This document shows, in pieces, positions 35,100-48,113 of a DNA stretch of 64,000 bases. The stretch is from Neonectria sp. B-13. Lineage: Eukaryota > Ascomycota > Sordariomycetes > Hypocreales > Nectriaceae. Each line of letters starts with the position of its first letter. Position 1 is the first letter of the stretch. The notes under the pieces were generated by a model. It saw only the letters and a list, made by a program, of their open reading frames with translations, was not told the DNA's origin and ran no database searches. The translations under genes were made by a program, and so were the position numbers. Location: the NCBI GenBank assembly GCA_002682825.1, contig NOKP01000003.1, forward strand, positions 2,852,001 to 2,916,000, in the 5' to 3' direction.

Positions 35100-36941
35100 G
35101 GCAGCTACCAGCGAATGCTGACTACCTTGACGTGTGCGCATGCTCGCACACACACAAACAAACTCGACACACTTGACAACAAATTTCGACTTCCCGAAGC
35201 ATAATCAAGAGGCTGACCACCTCTGTCTGAGCCAAACGGCATTCATTTCTATTATAGGCACGACTTCTTGATTCCGATGACGCAAAATTATGTCACGCAC
35301 CATGGAACGAGAGGGCAGGTGGTCCTTTTACTGTATATGTACGATTTCGGAGCGACAGCTGGATTAGACCAGCTGGGGACTTTTAACTATCTTATATATA
35401 CCCTCTGCCGGTTACAGGATTACGGCGAGGCGCTTGCCGGTTTGCGCTTGGAGAATGACGAGGATCTTCCATGGGAGATGGCTCCTAAGTCGGGCAAGAC
35501 TTGATGGACAGGACCGAAAGAGCGGCTGGAATCCTGAAGATGAGACGAACCATGGAGGGAGAAGCGGGGAGATAGAGTGGCTCACTGGACTTTTACATGA
35601 TACCTGGGTGTTTTGTGTGTTTTCGAAGCCCTGCAAAATATGAGTAGGAGCGGGACGTCTACCATGTCGATAGAGCATCTAAGACGAATCGACAACTGAA
35701 AAGTGTCAAGCTTGTCTGAAGCAGTGACTGAGATATGAAATACAGCAATGCGATGGATATCCCTGCCGTTCCCCCTTCCCCTTGTTGGTCGTCGCGACGG
35801 GTGGCTTGCATCCATCGCCCACGGGCCACGGAAGGAAAGCAACCCGGCGTCTGTGTGTCCATGCATGATGCAAGCCGCAGAACAGAGCCCACATGGATGA
35901 TGGGTGTGGCGTGCTGATCAACTGGCGATCCTAGGGCCAACTCGTTGGTTGAAAACTGGGGTTCTCGAAGGTTGAGAAGATAAAAAAAGGCAGAGTGGAG
36001 ATGGGATGATGGAGCTTGCGTTTATGTGCGGGTTCTGTTGGTCCTCCCGATGTTGTTAGTCGAGAAAAAGATCTGGACCAACGAGTCCGCGCTGGGTTGG
36101 CAGTTCTGGCCAGGGACGGCCCCCTAGGGTGAATGCCATTGTCAGGGTCATGGGAGTTTTGGGTAGTTGTTGTGATGCATTGAATGAGGCTGTGCTCGTG
36201 TCAGACCCGTCTCCGTCTTGCAACTCATCCAGGTGGATGGGATGCATTGGTGGTAGCCTGTGGGCTTCAGGTGAAGTACTATGTCTGCGACGCCGATGGG
36301 GTCTGGGACGTTACGATTTGCACCAGGGATTGTATGCAGTAGGATCTTTAACGTTCGCTTGGAGACTGGTAATGCATATATGTATATCTTGTTGGGAGCT
36401 GGTTAATGTTTTATCCGTGGATGGGTGAAGAGAATAGTCGACGCGCAGCTCCGGAGGGCTTGGTGCCTCCACGGTGAGTACAGAACGAATATTCGGGCTA
36501 TTCCTGCCACTAGGATTTAGTCTGTAGATGGAGACATCATTCAATGGATACATTTCTCTCCTTCAATAATGGGGCACATTGCCTGCGTCTGGTGACGAGC
36601 TCTGAGAGAACTTATCGCCAGTGTCTATTCAGTTCTATTCAGTAGCAGCAGCTATCCAAAACCAGTAACTGAGCATGTATCATCAATCCGGATACAGAAC
36701 AACTTAACGAGCCGGGCACGGCAGTTCTCCGTAGCACTGAGATAACGGGCCAATTGACGTACAGGGCGGGGACATTGACCGTAATCCACCGGGCCTGATT
36801 GGCCTGATCGATCCTTCTCACCACCAAAAGTTCTGCGCAAGCTCAGCTCCCAGCAGCCGTCTCCCTCTCGCAAGCGCCCACAAACCTCCGCTTTCCACAA
36901 CTCGCAACTCAACTCTCACCAAAGACCCTTCACCCCGTTAC
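35100..36941. other. intergenic, no gene seen
   Basis: The G-alpha 3' region, with a short CA-rich stretch near 35150, followed by 1.5 kb without a supported gene. The last 150 bases are C/A-rich and form the likely leader of the MYG1-family gene. Confidence 0.55.
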
Positions 36942-38006
36942 ATGTTCCTTCGCTTCGTCAAAACCATGGCCGAATCCGCTTCCAAACGCCTCAAGACCCC
37001 CGGTCCCCTCATCGGCACCCACAGCGGCCACTTCCACGCCGATGAGGCCCTCGCCGTCCATATGCTCCGCCTGCTGCCCGCCTACGCCGACTCCGGCCTC
37101 GTCCGCACCCGCGACCCGGCCGTCCTCGACACCTGCCACACCGTCGTCGACGTCGGCGGCGAGTACGACGCCGACCGCCGCCGCTTCGACCACCACCAGC
37201 GCGGCTTCGCCGTCAACTTCCCCGGCCGCCCGACCAAGCTGTCCAGCGCGGGGCTCGTCTTCCTGCACTTCGGCCGCGCCATCGTCGCCCAGCGCCTGGG
37301 CCAGCCCGAGGACGCTCCCGACGTCGACCTTCTGTACCGCCGCCTGTACGAGAACTTCGTCGAGGCCCTCGACGCCCACGACAACGGCATCTCCCTCTAC
37401 GACCCCAAGGCCGTCGCCGCCGCCGGCCTCCAGAAGAACTTCAGCGAGGGCGGCTTCGGACTCGGCGCCATCGTCGGCCGCCTGAACCCCAAATGGAACG
37501 ACCCCACCCCCGCCGACCGCGCCGAGGCCCAGGCCGCCGAGGATGCCAGGTTCCTCAAGGCCAGCCGCCGCATCGGCGAGGAGTTTGACAGCGAGCTCGA
37601 GAACTACGCCGGTGCTTGGCTGCCCGCGCGCACCATTGTGCAGGATGCCTTCGCGAAGCGCTCGCAATATGACGACCAAGGCCGCATCCTCGTGCTCGAG
37701 GGCCAGTCCGTGCCGTGGAAGGACCACCTGTACGCCCTCGAGGACGGCACCCCCGCCGTGGTGTACGTGCTGTATCCCGAGAGCCCCCAGCCCGGAGCCA
37801 AGTGGCGCATCCAGTGCGTGCCCGAGAGCAAGGACTCGTTCGTCAGCCGCAAGCCCCTGCCCGAGGCGTGGAGGGGCTTCCGGGATGAGGAGCTGGATGG
37901 CATTAGCTCCATCCCTGGCTGCGTCTTCGTCCACGCCGCTGGCTTCATTGGCGGCAACAAGACGTTTGAGGGTGCCAAGGAGATGGCCGTCAAGGCCTTG
38001 GCTTAG
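36942..38006 (+). CDS. myg1: MYG1-family DHH exonuclease
   Basis: Single exon, 354 residues. The MYG1 (UPF0160) signature GTHSGHFHADEALA is at residues 25-38, and the DHH-like motif FDHHQRGF at 82-89; DVGGEYD lies between. These His/Asp residues bind metal. Human MYG1 is a 3'-5' RNA exonuclease acting in nucleoli and mitochondria. Conserved later blocks include LDAHDNG, WRIQCVP and CVFVHAAGFIGG. Two in-frame start codons lie nine residues apart (MFLRFVKTMAES). The first has T at -3 and +4, the second a strong ACCATGG context. The upstream residues are basic and hydrophobic, so translation from the first could add a mitochondrial signal. The gene is very GC-rich at third positions, which opens a 370-codon false frame on the opposite strand. 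Confidence 0.94.
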   Translation: MFLRFVKTMAESASKRLKTPGPLIGTHSGHFHADEALAVHMLRLLPAYADSGLVRTRDPAVLDTCHTVVDVGGEYDADRRRFDHHQRGFAVNFPGRPTKLSSAGLVFLHFGRAIVAQRLGQPEDAPDVDLLYRRLYENFVEALDAHDNGISLYDPKAVAAAGLQKNFSEGGFGLGAIVGRLNPKWNDPTPADRAEAQAAEDARFLKASRRIGEEFDSELENYAGAWLPARTIVQDAFAKRSQYDDQGRILVLEGQSVPWKDHLYALEDGTPAVVYVLYPESPQPGAKWRIQCVPESKDSFVSRKPLPEAWRGFRDEELDGISSIPGCVFVHAAGFIGGNKTFEGAKEMAVKALA

Positions 38007-38440
38007 ATGTGGATGAATACGCGCATGACGACTGACTTGCAAAGGATATGCAAGCAGATGGGAACTCTTATATAGGACATCACGGCCAGGTATTAGGACT
38101 CGTGAAGAACCAAAAGGGACAAGAAAAGAACGATAGAAGGGTGCTTCAGGGACCGAAGCTGGCAGCTAAACGACCAAATACATGATGATAATTCATGGGG
38201 AAAGACGACAAAATTGTCTTCCCCACTAGAAAGCAACCCATCCGAGAATACGGATCGAAACATGTCCCTCCGTGCGTGCGAACCAGATTGTTTGTCCTTC
38301 CCAAACGCCAACACTTCGATTCTCGTGAGTCATCAAAAGCGAATCCTGCAAAACAGACATTTCTCCATCTTCCTGGCTTCATACAAACCGTACCGTCCAT
38401 CGTTTGCAACGGCTTTCCATGCCGACGCACGGCAGGTACC
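38007..38440. other. convergent 3' regions
   Basis: 434 bases between the MYG1 and endosulfine stop codons. It holds both 3' untranslated regions. Nothing else seen. Confidence 0.6.
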
Positions 38441-39135
38441 TCACCTCCGGATGGGGATGGCCTCGCCGGTGGCAGCTGGGACGGAGGGAACGTTCGGGGA
38501 GTTCTTGTTGGCATCCTGGCTGTCGTCCAGCTGGGCATCGTCGGCGCTGGTCTCGCTCTTGAGGAAGCTACTCTCCTTGATGGGGCTGCCGGCTTGGACA
38601 CCGGGGATGGAGACGTGGTGGACGTGCTTGGGGCCGTTGTTGGAACCGTTGGGCGAGGAGAGGTGGGGGATGTTCTCGGGGACGGGATGCTGGGAGCCGA
38701 CAGCGCCGGCGTCGACGCCGTCACCCTTGCCGGCCTTGGACATGGCGTAGTCGCCCGAGTCAAAGTACTTGCGGTCCTTGAGGTGCTTGGCGAAGTGGTC
38801 GGAGCGGGAGGGCAGCTTGCCGTAGAGGCGGAAGAGGCGCTGTTCCTCGGGGGTGAGTGACTAGCGGGCGGGGGAGGAAGACGTCAGCATTTTCTCGAGC
38901 GAGCAGCGAGAGCATGTTTGCGGAAAGGGACGCGGGCAGGACGTGAATGTGTGTATGCGTGGCAAATGAGAGAGCGTGTGTTGCAGATGCTCTGGGAATG
39001 TCTGGCCGTCGCGGTCGAGTTCGAGATGGAAGCAGGGAGTGAGGAGGGGTAGTTGGCTGAGGTGGTTTTCCCAATGCGGTGTCGGGCTCGGGCGCTTACC
39101 TTAACGTCGACCTTGTTCTTCTGGTGAGGGTTCAT
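38441..39135 (-). CDS. igo1: endosulfine (IGO1/ENSA family)
   Basis: Two exons on the minus strand: 39100-39135 (12 codons) and 38441-38860, with a 239-base intron, giving 151 residues. The endosulfine core LTPEEQRLFRLYGKLPSR continues into RKYFDSGDYAMSKAGK. Ser47 in FDSGDY is the residue phosphorylated by Greatwall/Rim15 kinases; the phosphoprotein inhibits PP2A-B55. In yeast Igo1/2 act below TORC1 and Rim15 to start the quiescence programme. The C-terminal half is disordered, with a His-rich patch (KHVHHV) and Ser/Asp-rich segments, and is not conserved in length across the family. The start codon sits in the small exon 1, whose MNPHQKNKVDVK is typical. The gene is convergent with the MYG1 gene. 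Confidence 0.93.
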
Positions 39136-42100
39136 GGTTGCGAGGCTGAGACGGGTGTCGAAATCCGCTATGTGGTGGGTGGGTGAATGCCGAAAACGCG
39201 AAGAAAAGGGTTGTCGAGCTTGTGGATGAGGTTCCGTCGTTATGCTGGAGGGGGAGGAATCGTCTGAGGGATGAGGTTGGAAGGATGTCGCTTCGAAGAC
39301 TGGGGAATTTTGGAGGAGAGCCACAGCCAAAGGGAGGGGCCGTAGTGCACTAGGTGGGGGACTTGTGCCTGATTGGGCTGAGTGCTCAGGCTGGGTGTGT
39401 GCGATGGACCTCCAGCGACTTGTAGGGGAGGACTCCAGCGGGCGCGGGCCGTGGTGCAGGTATGGAGCGGTGGACTATCGCTGTGTCGGGGCTGTGAAGT
39501 CACCGGACAGGGGAACGGGAGCCAGCCAAGCTGCGTGTCACCGGCGTTTGGTGCGACTGTGAAGAGCGGTGGGTGCGAAAACCAGGGGAGCTACGTCAGG
39601 TAACTGACAGGGTCCGAATACGTAGGTACTAGGTAGATATTCGTATACAAGGTGTGATGTACGGATGGAGTACGTATGCCCCTGCTTGCGTTATGACGTT
39701 GCTCGTGTGTCTTTAGTGTTTTGTGAGTGCGAGAGGGAGGCATGGAGGGTTTTGTTAGCATCGGCGGAAAAGGTGGCTGCGGCGGAGAGGAGAGGGTGGC
39801 CGATATATGTCCAACGCTGTATTGTTGCTTTGTCTGGTCCCATGTTTTTCTTTTTATCTGGGGTCGTGCAGTGAGTGCATTGCATTGCATTGCTCTTGTT
39901 GGTTCCTTGAATTACAGTCTGGTGCCTATATTGCACGGTATATCAGGGTCTGATATGCCCCATCTTCCTGTCAGAGCAACGCATTGAATGATACCAGCAT
40001 GGCCTATCCCGGGTGACACCGTGCTACCGACCTAGCAACGAATGTGCCAATCTCGGGCCCAGAAGCTTCTCGCATGAAGAATGCACCCGTCGTGAACAAC
40101 ATGAGCAAAGATCGTTCGGTTGGCTGTCCTCGGTCCCCGTGACCCCCGGTGCACCCCCGGTCCCTGTCACGGTTGGGCTGAACGTCCCACGGCCATGGCA
40201 ACAGGACGCCGAGAGAGCGAGCAGGGCATGTCTGTTGCATGGGCCGATCACGATGTTTCTTCCCACCTACTTCGGCTTTACTTTTGTTGGTTGGGCTGGG
40301 GGGAGGCGGAATTTGCTAGAGCCACGAAGCTGTGACCGTACCTGGCTTTGTTGTTTCTGCTTCCGGCTCGCCTCGGCTGCTTGCGCGCCGCCGGGGCTCA
40401 GTCCAGGAGCCACTTTAGGCATCCGGGACCCAGAAGGGCGTTTTGCTCGGTTTTGTTGGGCACGCATCATGGTGAGAGTCCGTGAGCGAAGACCCATGAC
40501 GAGAGGATTAACCAATTGGTGCGTGCGTGTGCAGAGAGCCGGCTGTCACGGGCCCGGAGCTTCTTCATCACGATTGCCCGGCCGGGATGACTTGGCGTTG
40601 ACTTGGTGGTGACTTTCACTATCGGCCGCACCAGCGCCCCGGAAGGTGATAAAGAGATGGGATAACTGGATATCTAGGGAACTCTTCTTGTAGGTGCCTC
40701 GCTAACGCCAAGAGACGGTGCTTGGATTGGCTCACATGGTAGTCTTCTGGCGTTATCAACCACGAACGAGGCGGCAGCGCCCAACACCACCATTGACACT
40801 CACCACCACCCAATTATGGTAGTGATAATCCTCCTAGGTTCCATTCCCATCCTGCATTCAGAGACGTCGATCCTATCGTCCGCCACCCTTCCGTCAGGGC
40901 TGCTTTTCCCCCTTCTTTGCTCCCACGTCCCCAGCTTGCTGTTCTCTTTCTTCCGCTGGCAGCACCCATCGTCTCTGTCTGTCAACACTCACATGACCCC
41001 GTCGACGCCGTAAACTCGAACAAGACCAGACCATCAAGATACGGGCGCCCGGGGCTTGGATGCCGTCCGCCGGGCCACTCTGACACCCACCCCCGGCGAT
41101 AGAGTTCACCGCGTGCGCGCGCGCTCATGCACCCCGCAGCCGCCAGAGATGCAGCGGCCGGGAAGAAAGGACGCCTTTGTCGACCCTTCAGCGAAGATGT
41201 ATCGATAACCCTGCCGGTGCTTCCACGAGCTTGCGGGCGGATGTGCTTGGAGGATGGCCTTGGGGTTGGTCTTGCTCGTTGTTAGTCTTTCCAGAGAGTG
41301 AATTCCCCCGTGATGAATGTTGAAACGCCATAGGCAACTCTTAATATGCTATTGTTTTTCAGTCAGCGAGAGCTGTGTCTGGGCACACTTTCATGTAAGT
41401 TATGCCACGAGACGGCCCTCGAACGTACTACGTAGTAGTTGAAGCTCCCGGCCGACCGAGACCTTCCCGAGTTCAGCTACTCCAGACCAAAAGGCAGCTC
41501 CCCATCCAATTCCACAAGATTGACCAATGGCCACTTAGAGTTACCGTCGCGGGGCCATCCAATTCGTTCGAGCTGAACATGCCGTGTGGGAAGCTAGAAG
41601 ATAGAAGCTAGGAGCTAGACTGGTTAGCTCTCGGTCGCCTTACTCGCGTGAGTTGCGTACGCCCGCCACCCGCTCTTTATTTCCAGAAGGATTTCCTTGA
41701 AGCCAATAAGTAAGAGCGGCACGTGAAGTTGGGTGGGTATGCCTCTCTGATCTCTGGAGCGAGCATCAGATCGATGGAAGGAATCCATGACTCCATAAAA
41801 ATTACATCCCGCCATCCCGCCATGCCCCCGAAGCTGTGCTCTTCCATCCCACAACAACCCCCACGCATTCGAAAGGGTGCACCAGCGCGAGTCCATTTCG
41901 ACTTCGGCTTCGCTTCTGCGCTCTGCATCATGCCGCCTGCATGCTTACTGTGCGGTACCCCCATGCCGACCTACCGAACCAGCGGCACGCGAAGGGTGGC
42001 CAGCCGCGGATTTGGGTAGAAAGTCGACCGCAGCGCTCTTGGCCACTCGCAAGTTGACTGGACCATTGCGCATTGAAGCTTTGTTTCCTCTCCTCTCTTT

Positions 42101-43875
42101 CAACCGGACCATTTCGAAGGTGCTTGGGATGGCCGTCGGCCGAAACCGGAGGAGCTTCTCCTCACTGGATGCAACTACTCAGTATCTTGCATGATAGTAT
42201 ATGCCTCGGTGGTGAGAGATCAATTACAAGTCGTACGGGTGTAATATGCGGAGTAAGCAGCTTGGCTTTTGTCAGCATGCAACAGACAGAAAAAGCGCCG
42301 TTATAGAAGTCTTTGTTAGTAAGCGAATAGGTGAGTTCAAGGGACTATCTATCGTCTGTGGTCTTTGTCACATTGGCAGACAGACTATCATGCTGCTTGA
42401 GGGGTTAACAACCACATTCTCTTTATCTCAAGTCTAATCGCCAACCAAAAGATAGTTGCATAGGTTGTCCGGTGAAACAACCGTGATGTCCTCCGACTTG
42501 ATTTCTAAGCAGCGGCACTGTTGGCTTGCTTCTCTGTTTGATTCCGTCGCACTGCAGTTAATTTGCTGACGGACAATGAGACCGACGCCTTTCGAGTTCT
42601 CGAAACGGCCTCTGTGATTACACCCATGTCTAAATACCTTACCCAGGTGTCTTACCTGGGTCGAAGCACTCCACGGATTATATTAGTCAATGTCACAGTG
42701 GACACAAATGCGCGTGGGTTCTCCACCCGCGGGGGCATCTCGGCTTCCGTGGGGAGGCCTGACTCTTGACTCTTGTTGCTGTCGTGGTCGGGAGCGATGT
42801 TGTTTGACTCGGGACTGCTATACAGTAGACAGTAGATACCGAGTTACCTACACTCAACAACAACACCCACACGGACTCGCCATGGCCGTCGTAAGACTTA
42901 GCTGACCACGTCTCCTCCGTATCCATCCATCATCGCCTCTTCAAAGTCGCATCCAACGGCCTTCCCGACAAGCGCCCAGCCTCCCCGTTGGAGCTAGCGT
43001 CGACCTGGTGCTCTCGAAACAGTGCCGCATCGGGGAGGAGATGCCGATGATGCAATGCCGACGGGCGATTTCTAAGCAAGGAAAGAAAAAAAAAAGCCGC
43101 GCCCCAGAACGGAGCCATGGAATCGTCTGTGACAGACGAGCCCGCTTCGCCAACGGGCAAGCATCGCGTTTAGAGTGGCTTCGTCTTTGTCCGATGGAGC
43201 GAAAAAGGCCGGGATCCACCACGACCATGACCTTTCGACATTTCGACCCACGCACTCGCTCAGTCTCGGTCCTCTGAACGACGGCGCGTTAATAAGCGTT
43301 TCCTTTGCTTCCTGTCCCGCCAGGTTCATCCTCCTTTTCCTGTTTGTTCTCCGAAAAGTCGAAAACCTTGAGGCCGTTGATCTCCAGCCCCCCAAACGCC
43401 CATTTCCGCTCCGGGCTCACGTGCTAAGGCGCAACCGCCGACTTCGGGTCGTCGCCTACATCTCCACTCCATCTCCGCTCTCGTGAACCGCAGCGACCGG
43501 AGCCTCGCGCTGCCCTGGGAGACAAGATAACACCGACTGACGGAGACTGTAGCCGGGATCCGGATTGACCTCGTTCTTCCAACTCCGGTCTGTTGAATCA
43601 CCTAAAAGGAAAAAAGACACAGCAGTGGCCGCCGGATATACAGGCACAGGCGCGGCATTTCCCTGGTGTACCGTGTGGGCTCGCATATCCGCACCGCTCC
43701 GCTCCGCTTCTGTCTACGTCCCGTTCACTGCACTGCACTGCACCGCACCGCACTGTCGCCGAGTCGCAGACTGTCGATCGCGGCCTGTCGACTTACGCCA
43801 ACTCCACCGGTTTAGGCGTCTCATCCCGTCTTCTGTGGAACCTCGACTCTCATCTCTCATCGCTCACCTGCCGCC
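39136..43875. other. long intergenic region, igo1 to gcs1
   Basis: 4.7 kb between divergent genes. No conserved protein recognised on either strand; the longest frames (for example 40013-40612) overlap each other and are Cys/Trp/Arg-rich in the way of non-coding GC-rich DNA. An ACTACGTAG copy lies at 41427. The right end is the promoter and leader of the glutamate-cysteine ligase gene, with a pentamer repeat at 43726-43755. Confidence 0.5.
43726..43755. repeat. CACTG/CACCG pentamer repeat
   Basis: Six consecutive 5-base units, CACTG three times, CACCG twice and CACTG once. They lie about 120 bases upstream of the glutamate-cysteine ligase start codon, so probably in its leader or core promoter. 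Confidence 0.85.
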
Positions 43876-46358
43876 ATGGGTCTCTTGTAAGTCGTGCCAG
43901 GCGTCACATGCCAAATCTCAAAACTCTGTCAATGCACCGCGCGCTAACCACGAGGCCATATCTAGAGCCTTAGGAACTGCCCTCGATTGGCCTGAGGCCA
44001 AAAAGCGCGCGCCGCAGGTTAGGGAATGGGGCATCAAGGTAACGTCTCCCGTCTTCGAGCTGGCCATGACCAGCTCGAGCGTCTTTCCACGCCATCATGA
44101 CATGAGACGCTGACATCGATGACGCCGAAAAGCAACTCCTGGAGATCTGGAATAAGGCCAAGGGGAAGGAGCGTGATGCCCTGTTGTGGGGTGATGAGGT
44201 CAGTTCTCCCCGGAAGCACGACTTACACGCCCAGTGCTAACTCCCCTCAGGTCGAGTACCTGGTCGTAACGTACACTGAGGATGACCCCAAGGTCCTCCT
44301 CTCTCTTAGACAAGCCGAGATCCTTGAGGCGCTCGCCGAAGACAAGGAGCTCAAGAAGCGGGGCGGATGTGTCCCTGATCTCCAAGATGGCGAATCGCCT
44401 GCACCCTTGGCTGACCAGTATGGATGAGCTCTTTGCCCTTATTACCTCATGACCATTCCCAGTTGCTGACCATACACCAGCTCACACCCTATTCCCGTCT
44501 TCCATCCCGAGTTTGGCCGTTACATGCTTGAGGCGACTCCGGGAAAGCCATGGGGCATCGGCTTCAGGGAGCTTCTCGAAGTCGAGCCTGACATGAAGCT
44601 GCGGAGGAAGATCGCCAAGGAGCACATGCGGTCCACCGAGTATCCCATCACCCTGACGACGTTCCCTCGCATCGGCTCCCCAGGCCAGTTCACCGACCCG
44701 TACTATCCGACGTCGGGCTCCAGGCTTCGGTCTCAGTTCGTCCCTGACGAGATCGCCAACCCTCACATCAGATTCCCGACCCTGGCGGCCAACATCCGGT
44801 CTCGCCGCGGCCGCAAGGTCCAGGTCAACGTGCCCGTCTTCCACGACAAGGACACTCCAAACCCCTGGAAAGATCCCACAGTCAATTATGACTTGCACGA
44901 CTGGCCCGAGGACGACGATGTGCGCAACGGAGCCGCACCCGACAACTTCATCCACATGGATGCAATGGCCTTCGGCATGGGCAGCTGCTGTCTGCAGATC
45001 ACTTTCCAGGCCAAGAACATCATCGAGGGCAGACAGCTGTATGATCAGCTGAGCCCCCTCGGCCCCATCATGCTGGCCCTGACGGCAGCGACGCCTGTTT
45101 ATAAGGGATTCCTCGCCAACACAGACGTTCGGTGGAACCAGATCAGTCGCGCAGTAGACTGCAGAACCCCGGAGGAGCTGGGTGAAAAGGTAAACTTGCT
45201 TTCCCCTCCTTGGAGCAGCCAAGGTTGCTAACACAGTCGCAGCCCCTGACGAATGGTGCTCGGAGGATACCCAAGTCTCGTTACGCTTCCAACTCGACCT
45301 ACATTTCGACCGACCCGAGGTTGCGCAAGGAGTATCTCGATCCCGACCTAGTCGTGGACCAAGACATCAAGCAGCAACTTCTTGATGGCGGCATGGACGA
45401 CCGTCTCGCCACTCACTTTGCTCACTTGTTTATCCGTGATCCCATCGTCGTCTTCGAGGAGGACCTGCAAGAGCTGGACTTGAACAAGACGGATCACTTT
45501 GAGAACATCCAGTCGACTAACTGGCAGCACATGCGCTTCAAGCCTCCGCCCGCAGACAACAGCATCGGCTGGCGAGTCGAGTTCCGGTCCATGGAGATCC
45601 AGATCACCGACTTTGAGAACGCCGCCTTCTCCGTCTTCATGGTCCTGGTCACACGGGCCATTCTGTCTTTCGACTTGAACCTTTACATCCCTATTAAGAA
45701 GGTCGACGAGAACATGGAGCGGGCTCATGCAATAGACAGCGTCCTCAAGGAGAAGTTTTACTTCCGTACGAACCCCTTCCCCAGCCGTCCATCCCGGGCC
45801 AACACGGTCGTGGGCGACGACAGCCGGCCCGGATCGGCGTACCCCAGCCGGCCTCCGTCGCCCGGAGGACCGGTGGAAGACGAGTACGACGAGATGACCA
45901 TCAACGACATAATCAACGGATCGCCAAACGGAGACTTCCCCGGCCTCATCCCCATTGTCGAAAGCTATCTGGACAGCGTCAACGTCGATGTCTCGACGCG
46001 GTGCCAACTCGCTACGTACCTCGACCTGATCGGAAAGCGCGCGAGCGGCGAGCTGGACACAGCAGCCCGATGGATCCGCAACTTTGTGGACACACACCCG
46101 CGGTACAAGCACGACAGCGTGGTGGACGAGGAGCTGAACCATGACCTCATCGGCGCAGTCATCGCCATCGGCGAGCGCGAGAGCGCCGGGCAGGGCTTCG
46201 CCGGGCTGAACATTCACGGACTGGACCGATTGCTCAACGGGTTCCGAGGGGGCTGCGGCGGAGACGACAGGACGCCGAACGGGACGGGGAACGGGAACGG
46301 ATCCCTCAAGCGGAAGAGCGATTGGATCGAGACGACTGGGTCGGAACAGAAGCCGTGA
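43876..46358 (+). CDS. gcs1: glutamate-cysteine ligase, catalytic subunit
   Basis: Six exons: 43876-43886, 43966-44038, 44133-44198, 44251-44417, 44481-45189 and 45243-46358, encoding 713 residues. Exon 1 is 11 bases and supplies MGLL; splicing yields MGLLALGTALDWPEA, the family start. Intron 2 uses an AAAG acceptor. The enzyme joins glutamate and cysteine in the first, rate-limiting step of glutathione synthesis. Landmarks: LLWGDEVEYLVV, HPEFGRYMLEATPGKPWG, TTFPRIG, NFIHMDAMAFGMG with FGMGSCCLQITFQA, then FLANTDVRWNQISRAVDCRT, RDPIVVFEED and TNWQHMRFKPPP near the end of the catalytic region. Residues about 520-560 (RPSRANTVVGDDSRPGSAYP and following) form a low-complexity insert. The C-terminal 40 residues are Gly/Asn/Lys-rich. 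No organelle signal seen; a cytosolic enzyme is expected. Confidence 0.95.
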
Positions 46359-47751
46359 GGGCGGGGGATCCTTGTCACAGTTTGCAATCATCACAAGGCG
46401 GGTAGGCTGTCCCATACGAAGTACATACAGCACGTTGGGCTGGTTGCGCCTCGCCGCAGCGCTTCGACACGCGGAAGCGGGAGGGGAGCGATAGTCGGAT
46501 GCATGGACGGATGAATGATTGGTGTGTTGGCTGGATGGAACATCAAGACGATGCTAGGGCTAGCAAGCATCGTTTCCCAGCTCTGTCTCTGTCAGAAAAG
46601 AAACTGTCAGAATGAATGAACGACATGTCACTGCCGGACACTTCTTCCGCGGGCAGCCGATGCATTCGTAGATTTGAGACAACTCAGCCATGCCACCCCA
46701 CGATGTCCACCTCTGTACCGAGTACAACACACACCTTTTCACCAAATGTATTGCGTACGAAGTATTCTTTCTCGGACATTTGGCTCCGAGGCAATGGCCA
46801 TCCACGCGGCCCCTTTTTTTGGTTGGTTGCGTGCTGTGTTCGAACCATCTCAACCCACCACGCTCATCTCGCAAGCCTCGTGCAAAATCCCACGCGAGGT
46901 ATCGTGGACTAAAATGTAGTCGATGTCTCGGCGCGCGGAAGCCCTGTGGGGGTTTTCGCTTCGGGAGCCCGGCGGCCAGCTCTCCTCCCGTCCCTTCTGT
47001 GAGACACATGCCATCTTAGACACAGTCAGGGAGAAAGGCAATCGTTGTTTCGTGCCCGCTGGTGAATAGACGCCCGTCCACGCGGAGACAGTATCGTCGG
47101 CGGAGGTCTAGACCGTCTCCTCGTTCGGGGTGTCATTCCACGCTGGATGTCTGACGCCCCCCTCCCCCCTCCTCCTCCTCTCAGAAGGTACAGTAGAAGA
47201 ACTTCGCGATGCCAGAGGGTCTCGCGAGACAGAACAAGAGGTGTGGGGATGCGTAGAAGCCAGCTCACCGGTCGGGACTTAGCGTGACCGGTGAGGCAGA
47301 CACGCAGCTGGAGATGGGTGCGTTTCTTATTGTCACATCACACTCCCCCAGTTCTCCATCTCTTCCTTTCTCTGTGTCTCTTTCTCAATATTGGCCCTTC
47401 TCATGATCTGATCGAACTTGCTGAGCCAGAAGTGGAAAACGGAGCTGCTGTCTGTCTCTGCTTGCTTTTTCTGCGAGGGAGGGCCTCATGCGGTTCCATG
47501 GCGAGGCAGACAAGCTGAGTAGATGCATGTCTCTCATCCTTCGACGCACAAAGTGCACAACCTGCCATGGCGCACAGCGACGTCACATACATGGAAGGGG
47601 AATAGCGGACTCTAGATGCAGGACGAGGGGGGGGGGAATCCCGCAGAAAGGCCCCTCTTTATGGTTGCTATCTAGAACCATCCAAGCAATGTTCGACTAG
47701 GCGTTACGAAGGACATTACGCAGTAGGCCGCACGGGGCAACGATCGGCGGC

Positions 47752-47787
47752 GAGATCGAGATGCGAGATGCGAGATTTGAGATGCGG
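47752..47787. repeat. degenerate GAGATGC repeat
   Basis: Five tandem units of the type GAGATNG/GAGATGC with minor variation. Confidence 0.7.
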
Positions 47788-48080
47788 CATTTGACATGGG
47801 AAACTGAGGCGGCATGGGGGAAATGCTACATGTGACATGCCTCCTATATGAGATTGGAGGGGAGAAGAAGGAAGTGATTCAGATTGGGGGTGACCGAGGC
47901 AGGGCGTGAAGCCATCCACCACGATCCGCTCCGAGCCGCCGGACGGGACCACGGCCGGCAATTGACACAAAGATTCGACGACGAAGGGAGACGGGGAATT
48001 AATCACGTTGCTTACCTGGGGCTAAACTGTTTAGTCCAGGGTTCGAGAAACAAATTATGTTTGGATCCTGTTGAAGTGGT

Positions 48081-48113
48081 GAGAGAGTGAGAGAGAGAGA
48101 GAGAAAGAGAGAA
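48081..48113. repeat. GA-rich microsatellite
   Basis: Near-pure GA dinucleotides interrupted by one GT and two AA steps. Confidence 0.85.

Noticed and set aside
36930..38042. 370-codon minus-strand open frame across the MYG1 gene
   Set aside because: It lies exactly antisense to a conserved gene; avoiding stops is a by-product of GC-rich third codon positions. Its translation is Val/Ala/Gly/Leu-rich with no family motif.
40013..40612. 199-codon plus-strand open frame
   Set aside because: Cys/Trp/Arg-rich composition, overlapping frames on the other strand and no motif; typical of non-coding GC-rich DNA.
45348..46433. 361-codon minus-strand frame across glutamate-cysteine ligase
   Set aside because: Antisense shadow of a conserved exon; no motif and no transcript signals.
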